A stretch of DNA of 10,826 bases from an uncultured Acidimicrobiales bacterium (GTDB lineage: Bacteria > Actinomycetota > Acidimicrobiia > Acidimicrobiales > UBA10347): the NCBI GenBank assembly GCA_937942965.1, contig CALDGN010000273.1, positions 1 to 10,826 of the forward strand, read 5' to 3'. Under the pieces are notes generated by a model. That model was not told the DNA's origin, ran no database searches, and was given only the letters and a program-made list of their open reading frames with translations. A program made the translations under genes and the position numbers. Positions 1 to 6,266 of this stretch are shown here, in pieces (positions within the stretch are counted from its first letter, which is position 1; every line of letters begins with the position of its first letter).

Positions 1-402
1 GTCGGCCACGCGGTTGAACTCGACATAACGAACGAAGCACATCTTGCGAGTGGGTGGAATGTCGAGCCAGGGTGCGTCGAAGAGACCCAGCAAGTGGCCC
101 ATCTCGCAGACCCACGTCGACCCGGGCTCGGCAAACGGAGACTCATCTGCGGCGCTCACGCCCGCCAGAAAGACATCGACCCGCCGTTGCACCGGTGAAA
201 ACGCCGCACGAAACGGCTTCCAGAACACATCGGCGACGGCCGCCGCTCCGGTCTGTTCATAGAACGGGTGCATCCCGCGCCACAACCAGTCATTGGTCGT
301 GAACCGAGCGAGCGTCGCTTCGATCTCGTCGGAGGATGCCGCATCGATGGCGGCATGGAAGTCACGGACAGATCGTTTGGCATCGGCCAGCGAATCAGTC
401 AT
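1..402 (-). CDS. NTF2/SnoaL-like (ester cyclase-type) protein, 3' end cut by the window
   Basis: This is the last visible gene of the operon. It starts at ATG 402, four bases after the permease stop, and is open for 134 codons to the window edge, so its C-terminus is missing. The residues suggest the SnoaL/NTF2-like fold: an N-terminal helix region (1-35), then WRGMHPFYEQTG at 41-52, an FW at 60-61, QRR at 72-74, and a strand with WVCEMGHLLG at 97-106 followed by PWLDIPPTRK. Small cone-shaped enzymes of this fold include polyketide cyclases, dehydratases and isomerases with a buried acid or His. Here D, E and H side chains are available, but no catalytic residue can be named. The tight spacing implies co-transcription with the transporter and catabolic genes, so a metabolic step is more likely than a structural role. 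A related-looking gene lies at the other end of the window. The family call is moderately sure; the reaction is unknown. Confidence 0.6.
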   Translation of the reverse strand, partial: MTDSLADAKRSVRDFHAAIDAASSDEIEATLARFTTNDWLWRGMHPFYEQTGAAAVADVFWKPFRAAFSPVQRRVDVFLAGVSAADESPFAEPGSTWVCEMGHLLGLFDAPWLDIPPTRKMCFVRYVEFNRVAD

Positions 403-406
403 GCCA

Positions 407-1819
407 TCAGCCCTTGACCGCGCCGGCGCCGAGGCCCTTAACCAGGTGCTTCTGGAACAAGATGATGACGATGACGATCGGCAGGGTGATCGAGACCGAC
501 GCGGCGGCAGCCTCGGTGATGGTGCGGCTCGACTCGCCGCCCGTCAACGACACGATCGCGACCGGCAACGTCCAGTTCGTCGGTGCGAGCACTCGAACGA
601 ACAGGAACTCGTTGTAGGCCAGCAGCATCGTGAACAGTGACGTCGCGATGATGCCCGGCCACATGATCGGAATGATCACCTTCCGGAATGCCTGGAAGCG
701 AGAGGCGCCATCGATCATGGCTGCCTCTTCCATCTCCTTGGGCACGTCCATGAAGAACGTGCGGAACATCCAAATCGTGAACGGCTGGTTGATAGCGACG
801 AGCGCCATCACGATGACCAGTCGCGAGTCCAAGATGCCGAGCCGTTGGGCCCCGAAGAAGTACGGAAGGATGAACGCGGTCCGAGGCAACGCCCGGAAGC
901 CCAGGGCGATGATCAGGATCACGGCGCCCGAGATGCCGGTGTAGCGAGCCAGGCCGTAGCCGGCCAGCAGACCGATCGAGATCGAGATCAGCATCGTCAG
1001 GACGGTCACGATGATCGAGTTGATGAAGAAGTCGAACTCGTCGTTGACTTCGAACACCCGCGGGAACCACCAGAAGCCCATGCCGAGCACGAGACCGACC
1101 GACGTGAAGTACGGCCATCCACGGTTGCGGTTGCGCAGCATGGCGAGGCCAAGCGCGATCGGCGCAGCGACGAAGGCCAGCAGCGTGAGGATCACGCCGA
1201 TGAACACCCAGAAACCGTTCTCGGTCTCCCACAGGCTCCACTGGTCACGCTCGGAGAGATAGATCTGCAGCACACGGGCGAGGCCGACCAGCACGACACC
1301 GAGCACCCCGATACCGATCGCACTCGCCGCCGACGAGTCACCATCGGAGCGGATCAGGAGCACCGCTGCCACGAGCAGCAGCGCGACCAGCACGACGAAG
1401 CCGAGGATGGCCAGGTTGTTGCCGCCGGTCAGCTCGTCGTCGAGCAGTCGTGGAACGGCGAGCCATAGTCCGAGCGCAGCGATGGCTGCGGTGCCCATCG
1501 CCAGCAATCGACCCGACTTATCCGTCGGACCGTTTGCGATCAGCCGTCCGACCTGGCCGAGCAGCGCCGCGATGATTGCGAACGCGACGATGAACCACAG
1601 GACGTGGAACATGTTGATCTCGTCGTCGTCGAGCCAGAACGCGTTGTACGCATTCGAGGTCGTCTCGTAGCCCCAGAGGACCGGTTCTTTCTTGGCGACG
1701 TCTCTGGTGAACTTGATCGACGTCTGGAACGTCCACACGAACGGGAGCACCGACCAGACGACGAGCACCATGAGCGTGCCGTGGACGCCAATGCGGCTGA
1801 GAAGCGATGGAGACTTCAT
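407..1819 (-). CDS. CUT1-type sugar ABC permease (MalG-like) with a large membrane insertion
   Basis: This is an inner-membrane subunit of a carbohydrate importer and the partner of the MalF-like protein whose stop lies 3 bp upstream. ATG 1819 is chosen for that spacing and for a normal N-terminus. Residues 12-32 form the first membrane helix. The conserved C-terminal core runs from about 263 to 470: NSIIVTVL, the EAA coupling loop at 364-384 (EEAAMIDGASRF then KVIIP), and the usual C-terminal ending AGAVKG. The EAA loop contacts the ATPase. MalG-family proteins are normally near 280 residues; this one has 470. The excess lies between helix 1 and the core, about residues 71-255, and holds about six extra hydrophobic segments (roughly 72-92, 105-123, 135-156, 167-187, 203-228, 236-252). 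The frame is uninterrupted, so this is not a frameshift artefact. No ATPase gene is in the window; a shared MsiK-like ATPase would be usual for actinobacteria. Family assignment is firm; substrate is unknown. Confidence 0.92.
   Translation of the reverse strand: MKSPSLLSRIGVHGTLMVLVVWSVLPFVWTFQTSIKFTRDVAKKEPVLWGYETTSNAYNAFWLDDDEINMFHVLWFIVAFAIIAALLGQVGRLIANGPTDKSGRLLAMGTAAIAALGLWLAVPRLLDDELTGGNNLAILGFVVLVALLLVAAVLLIRSDGDSSAASAIGIGVLGVVLVGLARVLQIYLSERDQWSLWETENGFWVFIGVILTLLAFVAAPIALGLAMLRNRNRGWPYFTSVGLVLGMGFWWFPRVFEVNDEFDFFINSIIVTVLTMLISISIGLLAGYGLARYTGISGAVILIIALGFRALPRTAFILPYFFGAQRLGILDSRLVIVMALVAINQPFTIWMFRTFFMDVPKEMEEAAMIDGASRFQAFRKVIIPIMWPGIIATSLFTMLLAYNEFLFVRVLAPTNWTLPVAIVSLTGGESSRTITEAAAASVSITLPIVIVIILFQKHLVKGLGAGAVKG
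1055..1609 (-). other. Segment encoding the extra membrane block of the MalG-like permease
   Basis: This stretch encodes about residues 71-255 of the 470-residue permease. It lies where ordinary MalG proteins have a short external loop between helix 1 and helix 2. It is rich in Leu, Val, Ala, Ile and Gly, in about six hydrophobic runs separated by short charged turns (for example NGPTDKSGR near 96-104, RSDGDSS near 157-163, RNRNRG near 229-234). I do not recognise it as a named domain. Boundaries are approximate and judged by eye. Confidence 0.7.
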
Positions 1820-1822
1820 CGG

Positions 1823-2689
1823 CTACGTCCTCTCCGCGATCTGGTCCTTGTAGCTACGCCACAAGAACGGGATGAGCACGACGAAGATGCCGATGACGTT
1901 GAGGACGGCGATGGCGAAGCCCTTGCCGAGCCGGCCGATGTTCGGATCGGTGGCGACCCGCACGTTGTAGACCTGGAGTGAGTGGGCGTCGGTGAAGCGA
2001 CGACCGGCCCACACGAACACGCTGTCGAACACTCGATAGGCGTCCATGATCGAGATCAGGGCGACGAAGAGAATGAGTACCCGAAGGTGCGGCAGCGTGA
2101 CGTGCCACAGGTTGCGCCAATAGCCAGCGCCGTCGATGGCCGCAGCCTCGTAGCGCTCGCTCGGCAGCGTCTGCAGGCCAGCGAAGAACGTGATCATCGC
2201 AAACGGGGTGACGTACCAGATGGCCTGGATGATGATCAGCCATTGGACGTTGCTTGCCGTGACCGCGAGCGGCTCATCGGTGAGCACTTCCCACAGCCAC
2301 GACAGCAGGCCGCCGCGGTCGAATAGGTCTTTGTAGATGAGCGAGCCGACGACGGGCGTGACGATGAAGGGCAGCAACAAGGCAGCCATGTAGAACGCCC
2401 GCCCGCGGATCACCTTGTCGAGGATGAGCGCAATACCCAGACCGAGCAGCATCTGGGCCGGAACGGTGATCGCAACGAACTTGAGAGTGAACCGCAGCGA
2501 CGCCCAGAACTCGGGGTCGCTGAGCACGTCGCTGTAGTTGTCGAGCCCTACCCAAGTCGGATTGTTCAGATCACGCAGCAACAGCTGGTTCATGCTGAGC
2601 CAGATCGTGGTCACCAACGGGACCACCATCAGCACGAGCATGATCGCCACGCTGGGGATCGTGAATCCCCAGAACGTCTTCCTTGTCAC
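1823..2689 (-). CDS. CUT1-type sugar ABC permease (MalF-like)
   Basis: This is the first of two permease subunits of the carbohydrate importer, 288 residues, a usual length for the family. The start is GTG 2689, preceded by a GAGGGA ribosome site a few bases upstream; no ATG nearby fits better. A hydrophobic helix at about 8-32 opens the protein, and the motif NPTWVGLDNYSDVLSDPEFW, typical of MalF/UgpA-type proteins, follows near residues 43-62. The remaining membrane helices lead to an EAA loop reading YEAAAIDGAGYW then HVTLP, which docks on the ATPase. The protein ends in a short cytoplasmic tail. It is separated from the binding-protein gene by a 129-bp hairpin-bearing gap and from the MalG-like gene by 3 bp. 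Nothing is abnormal in its own sequence, unlike both of its partners. The specific sugar or polyol cannot be deduced. Confidence 0.95.
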   Translation of the reverse strand: MTRKTFWGFTIPSVAIMLVLMVVPLVTTIWLSMNQLLLRDLNNPTWVGLDNYSDVLSDPEFWASLRFTLKFVAITVPAQMLLGLGIALILDKVIRGRAFYMAALLLPFIVTPVVGSLIYKDLFDRGGLLSWLWEVLTDEPLAVTASNVQWLIIIQAIWYVTPFAMITFFAGLQTLPSERYEAAAIDGAGYWRNLWHVTLPHLRVLILFVALISIMDAYRVFDSVFVWAGRRFTDAHSLQVYNVRVATDPNIGRLGKGFAIAVLNVIGIFVVLIPFLWRSYKDQIAERT

Positions 2690-2706
2690 GTTCCCTCTCT
2701 CCCCAA

Positions 2707-2760
2707 ACCGTTCTGTGAGTGATCAGCGGCGCCGAAGCGGCTGAGCACTCACAGAACGGT
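2707..2760 (-). terminator. Long intercistronic hairpin upstream of the MalF-like gene
   Basis: A perfect 15-bp inverted repeat (2707-2721 and 2746-2760, ACCGTTCTGTGAGTG and its complement) continues, after one mismatch, into a further 5-bp stem. The RNA is capped by CGC-UUCG-GCG, an exceptionally stable tetraloop, with a 2-nt bulge. The transcript continues UUUGGGG, so there is no proper U-tract. It may be a partial terminator, an RNA-processing site or a 3'-end stabiliser that raises binding-protein mRNA over permease mRNA, as hairpins do between malE and malF in enterobacteria. The structure is plain; its role is inferred. Confidence 0.7.
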
Positions 2761-2795
2761 GGGAAGCCACTGCCCCGAGGGGCGAGCGGCCTCCC
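2761..2795 (-). other. Second intercistronic hairpin, directly after the binding-protein gene
   Basis: In the transcript an 8-bp outer stem (2788-2795 with 2761-2768, one G-U wobble) encloses an inner GCCC-CUCG-GGGC hairpin at 2772-2783. It begins 23 nt after the TAG of the binding-protein gene and abuts the longer hairpin with no spacer. A copy of GAACGGT at 2797-2803, just 5' of it, could pair with the first arm of the longer hairpin in competition with that hairpin's own 3' arm. Confidence 0.5.
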
Positions 2796-2818
2796 GACCG
2801 TTCATGTTGTGTTACTGA

Positions 2819-5542
2819 CTAGAGCAGACCCTGCTCGCCGGCTTCGGCGAGGTAGGCCTCTTCGGCGGCAGCAAGTGCTTCCGCTGGATCGGTGCCATCG
2901 AGGATGGTGATCAGGGCCTCGCCCAGCTTGGCGCGAGCGATACCCGCAGCTGGGTGGGTGAGGTCCGGACCACGACCGTTGACGAGGCTTGCAGCCGCAG
3001 CTGCACCGTCACGAGGACCGGCAGCGTTGGTGACACCGTCACGGGTGACGAGACCGAACTCGGCCGCAGCTTCCTGCGACTCGCGGTCGGTCGCGGCCAT
3101 CATCGCCAAGAAGATGGCTTCGACCTTGTCCTCGGACGTGCCAGCAGGGATGCCCCAGCCGTCGATGTAGGCAGGTGCAGCCAACACGTCGCCGGTGGTG
3201 GCGAGTGCGGGAGCGAACTGCATGTCGCCGACGACCGTCGAGGCCTCGGGATCATCCATCGCGGCAGCACGCGATGCCCAGGTGTGACCCAGGATCGCTT
3301 CGCCGGTCTGGAACGCAGCCTGCACATCGTCGGTGCTGTAGGTGCCGGCAGCGCCGCCACCACAGTCGTCGTGCATCTGCTTCAGCAGGTTCGCTGCTTC
3401 GATGCCCTCAGGGCTGTTGAAGTTCGGCTGACCACTGACCGGGTCGATCGGGTCGAGGCCGTTGGCGCCGAGGACCGAATCGAACTCGATCTGCCACGCC
3501 CAACCGGCCGACAGCATGTACAAGAAGCCGATGTCGTAACCGGCGTCCTGGATCGCAGCGCAGGTCTCGAACGCTTCGGCGAACGTCGTTGGCACCTCGA
3601 GGCCGAGGTTGTTCATCTCGGTCTCGTTGTAGAAGAGGTGCATCGTGTTCGACACCATCGGCACCGAGTAGATCTGACCGTCGATCGACGCGAAGTCGAA
3701 GAACGCCTGATCGATTTCGTCGAGACCGAAGGTGCTCGAGTACTTCTCGATCATGTCGTTGAGTGGACGCAGGTAGCCCTGGTTTGCCAGCTCGATGATG
3801 AACGCATTCGAACCCTGGTACAGCTCGAACTCGGGTGAGCCAGTCGACGCGTCGAGCGTCATCTGCTCACGAGCAGCGGTGCTGTCGAGGAACTGGTAGC
3901 TCAGCTCGTAGCCGCCGTCTTCGCACTCTTCGAGTTCTTCGGCGTACTGGGTCACGATCGGGAACTCCCAACCAATGACATCGAGCTCGAAGCCATCGAC
4001 AGGAGGGATCGCGCACTCGTCGCTGATGACTTCGTCGAACGACACTGCCGGAGCAGCTGCCGACTCGTCGTCGCCGCCTGCGTCGCCGAGCAGACCCTGG
4101 TCGCCAGCTTCGGCGAGGTAGGCCTCTTCGGCAGCTGCAAGTGCGTCAGCAGGATCGGTGCCATCGAGGATGGTCACCAGTGCTTCGCCGAGCTTGGCGC
4201 GAGCGATGCCTGCTGCAGGGTGAGCGAGGTCTGGTCCACGACCGTTGACCAGGCTGGCCTCGGCAGCGGCGCCGTCACGAGGACCGTTCGGGTTGGTGAC
4301 GCCAGAGCGGGTCACGAGACCGAACTCGGCCGCAGCTTCCTGCGACTCGCGGTCGGTGGCGCCCATGATCGCAAGGAAGATCTCGTCGATCTTGTCGGCA
4401 GGGGTGCCAACAGGAATGCCCCAACCGTCGATGTAGGCCGGAGCGGCGAGCACGCTGCCGCCACTGCTCAGTGCAGGAGCGAACTGGATGTTGCCGACTT
4501 CGGTCGAAGCCTCTTCGTCATCCATCGCAGCGGCACGCGATGCCCAGGTGTGACCCAGGATCGCTTCGCCGGTCTGGAACGCAGCCTGCACGTCATCGGT
4601 GCTGTAGGTGCCAGCAGCGCCGCCACCACAGACATCGTGCATGTCCTTGAGGATGTTGGCTGCTTCGATGCCCTCAGCGCTGTTGAACTGTGGGGCGCCC
4701 GTCACGGGATCGATGTTGCTCTTGCCGAGCGAACCGAGGACCGAGTCGAACTCGATCTGCCACGCCCAACCGGCGGACAGCATGTAGAGGAAGCCGATGT
4801 CGTAACCGGCCGCCTGGATCGTCGGGCACGCGTCGAGTGCTTCGGCGAAGGTCGTTGGCACGTCGACACCGATGTCGGCGAGCGCAGGCTCGTTGTAGAA
4901 CACGTGCATGGTGTTCGACACAGCAGGGATTGCGTAGACATTGCCGTCGATCGACGCGAAGTCGAAGAATGCCTGATCGATTTCGGTCAGTCCGTACTCG
5001 TCGCCGTACTTGGCGATGAGGTCGTTGAGCGGCATCAGGTAGCCCTGGTTGGCCAGCTCGATGATGAAGGCGTTCGAGCCCTGGTAGAGCTCGAATTCGG
5101 GTGAGCCGGTCGACGCGTCGAGCGTCATCTGCTCACGAGCAGCCTGGCTGTCGAGGAACTGGTAGTTGAATGCGTAGTTGCCGTCTTCGCAGTCCTCGAA
5201 CTCGTCCGCGTACTGCGTGACGATCGGGAATTCCCAACCAATGATGTCGATCTCGACTTCGTCGGCTGGATCTGGAATGGCGCATTCGTCGCTGATGACG
5301 GTGGACTGGTCGATCTCGACCGGTTCCGGCGTCGGCGCTGGCTCGTCGTCCTCCATTGCGTCTTCTTCTTCGTCCATCGCGCCGTCGTCATCAGACGACG
5401 AACTCGACGAGTCCGATTCAGACGCTGCGGGAGCATCGTCGGCGCTCTCTGCTCCGTCGCTGCCGCCGCACGCCGCGGCGAACATGACGAACGCAAAGAG
5501 GATGGCGAGCAGACGTCGCCACCTATGCGGGGTCGTGTGCAT
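2819..5542 (-). CDS. Solute-binding lipoprotein with two tandem CUT1-type binding domains
   Basis: This is a surface-anchored receptor of the ABC importer, 907 residues; ordinary family members have about 400-450. ATG 5542 is supported by a strong ribosome site (GGAGGGA, 5547-5553). Residues 1-24 are a lipoprotein signal peptide: basic start, hydrophobic core, lipobox ending AAAC with Cys25 as the lipidated residue. An acidic Ser/Asp/Glu linker spans 28-78. Domain 1 (about 82-485) and domain 2 (about 505-907) are homologous over their full length, about four-fifths identical by eye, with identical stretches such as GSPEFELYQGSNAFIIELAN and AGYDIGFLYMLSAGWAWQIE. Each domain has four Cys at matching places (87, 118, 239, 305; 510, 540, 661, 727), suggesting disulfides. 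A 19-residue linker joins them, with no second signal peptide or lipobox. The gene overlaps the hydrolase gene by 20 nt. Both domains look intact. The extracellular-solute-binding (SBP_bac_1, COG1653) assignment is by style and by the adjacent permeases. The ligand is unknown. Confidence 0.92.
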   Translation of the reverse strand: MHTTPHRWRRLLAILFAFVMFAAACGGSDGAESADDAPAASESDSSSSSSDDDGAMDEEEDAMEDDEPAPTPEPVEIDQSTVISDECAIPDPADEVEIDIIGWEFPIVTQYADEFEDCEDGNYAFNYQFLDSQAAREQMTLDASTGSPEFELYQGSNAFIIELANQGYLMPLNDLIAKYGDEYGLTEIDQAFFDFASIDGNVYAIPAVSNTMHVFYNEPALADIGVDVPTTFAEALDACPTIQAAGYDIGFLYMLSAGWAWQIEFDSVLGSLGKSNIDPVTGAPQFNSAEGIEAANILKDMHDVCGGGAAGTYSTDDVQAAFQTGEAILGHTWASRAAAMDDEEASTEVGNIQFAPALSSGGSVLAAPAYIDGWGIPVGTPADKIDEIFLAIMGATDRESQEAAAEFGLVTRSGVTNPNGPRDGAAAEASLVNGRGPDLAHPAAGIARAKLGEALVTILDGTDPADALAAAEEAYLAEAGDQGLLGDAGGDDESAAAPAVSFDEVISDECAIPPVDGFELDVIGWEFPIVTQYAEELEECEDGGYELSYQFLDSTAAREQMTLDASTGSPEFELYQGSNAFIIELANQGYLRPLNDMIEKYSSTFGLDEIDQAFFDFASIDGQIYSVPMVSNTMHLFYNETEMNNLGLEVPTTFAEAFETCAAIQDAGYDIGFLYMLSAGWAWQIEFDSVLGANGLDPIDPVSGQPNFNSPEGIEAANLLKQMHDDCGGGAAGTYSTDDVQAAFQTGEAILGHTWASRAAAMDDPEASTVVGDMQFAPALATTGDVLAAPAYIDGWGIPAGTSEDKVEAIFLAMMAATDRESQEAAAEFGLVTRDGVTNAAGPRDGAAAAASLVNGRGPDLTHPAAGIARAKLGEALITILDGTDPAEALAAAEEAYLAEAGEQGLL
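2822..4030 (-). repeat. Direct repeat copy B (second binding domain)
   Basis: This copy encodes residues about 505-907 of the binding protein. It matches the copy at 4088-5299 along its whole length with an offset of about 1266 bp (422 codons) over most of it. Many third-position differences and a few one- or two-codon indels separate the copies, so the duplication is not recent overall. Confidence 0.9.
4088..5299 (-). repeat. Direct repeat copy A (first binding domain)
   Basis: This copy encodes residues about 82-485. The longest exact match noticed is 59 nt (4533-4591 here against 3267-3325 in copy B), coding for part of the QAAFQTGEAILGHTWASR region. The 57 bp between the copies encode a Gly/Asp/Ala/Ser linker. 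Confidence 0.9.
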
Positions 5543-6266
5543 GGTTTCCCTCCAGGGTTTTGATCTCGGTCGAGATCGGTTCGAGCCAGTCGATGAGCAG
5601 GTCGCTCACCGCAGCTGGTTGGTCGATCGTTGCGAGGTGTCCCGCTCCGGGGATGACCTCGAGGCGTGCGCCGGGCACGCGTGTCGCGAGTTCGCGGTGC
5701 AGTGCCGGCGGACAGACGATGTCTTCGTCGCCGCAAGCAATGAGGACAGGGCAGCTCAGACCGGCGAGTGCACCTCGACGGTCGTGGCGGTCGAGGAGCG
5801 CTGCGTTTTCGCTGATGAAACCGGCCGAGCTGGCCGTTTCGGCCATGGCGAAGATCAGCTGGCCGTTGCGCTCGGGATCCGAGGTTTGGACGGGCACGAG
5901 TTCTTGGGCCACGAGATGCCAGAGCTTGCCCGAGCGGACGGTGGCTTCCCATTCGCGGCGCTGGTCGAGCTGCTCCTGCGACGGAGCGGCCAGGTTCGTG
6001 TCGAAGAGTGCGACGCCCGCGAGGCGTTCGGGGCACTGCTCGGCGAGTGCGGCCGCGACGATGCCGCCGAGCGAAAGGCCGACGGCGACGAAGGGGCCTT
6101 CGACCAGGTCAGCGACGTGTTCGGCCATCGCCTGGATCGAGATGTGAGGACGCAGCTCAGCGACGATGACATCGAAGCCAGCGTGTTCAAGCGCCACGAC
6201 CTGGTGCATGAAAAGGCGCTCGTCGCACAGACTGCCGGGAAGCAACACGACAGTGGGGGGCGTCAT
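5523..6266 (-). CDS. Alpha/beta hydrolase
   Basis: This is a cytoplasmic alpha/beta-hydrolase-fold protein of 247 residues, probably an esterase, lactonase or related hydrolase. ATG 6266 overlaps the cupin stop as ATGA, and a longer upstream reading would run into the cupin gene. The N-terminal strand-turn is TVVLLPGSLCDERLF at 5-19. The nucleophile elbow GLSLGG places the catalytic Ser at 65. The likely acid is Asp182 in CGDEDIVCPP, and the likely base is His210 in GAGHLAT. A helical cap lies about 95-165. The last 17 codons carry the ribosome site and start of the binding-protein gene, with a 20-nt overlap, so translation of the two is probably coupled. In this operon it could open a lactone or cleave an ester made by the dehydrogenases, but the substrate is not evident. 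There is no signal peptide. The fold and triad are secure; the specific reaction is not. Confidence 0.88.
   Translation of the reverse strand: MTPPTVVLLPGSLCDERLFMHQVVALEHAGFDVIVAELRPHISIQAMAEHVADLVEGPFVAVGLSLGGIVAAALAEQCPERLAGVALFDTNLAAPSQEQLDQRREWEATVRSGKLWHLVAQELVPVQTSDPERNGQLIFAMAETASSAGFISENAALLDRHDRRGALAGLSCPVLIACGDEDIVCPPALHRELATRVPGARLEVIPGAGHLATIDQPAAVSDLLIDWLEPISTEIKTLEGNHAHDPA
5547..5553 (-). promoter_or_regulatory. Strong ribosome binding site of the binding-protein gene
   Basis: The transcript reads GGAGGGA with 4 nt before ATG 5542. It is the most consensus-like Shine-Dalgarno noticed in the operon. It lies inside the end of the hydrolase frame, fits a highly made receptor and decides the start codon. 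Confidence 0.75.

Noticed and set aside
438..1241. Alternative 267-codon minus-strand frame inside the MalG-like gene.
   Set aside because: It is a shifted reading of the permease with Arg/His-rich composition and no membrane pattern, while the permease frame is continuous through its EAA loop.
2954..5104. Two similar 294-codon plus-strand frames (2954-3838 and 4220-5104) that look like a pair of paralogous genes.
   Set aside because: They are the antisense of the two receptor repeats, so their similarity is a by-product of the duplication. Their products are Arg/Asp/Val-rich without recognisable domains, and the minus-strand frame has a signal peptide, ribosome site and full family features.
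2822..5299. The receptor duplication as an assembly error.
   Set aside because: The copies differ at many silent positions, in several amino-acid blocks and by small indels, and are joined by a unique linker. A false duplication would be identical.
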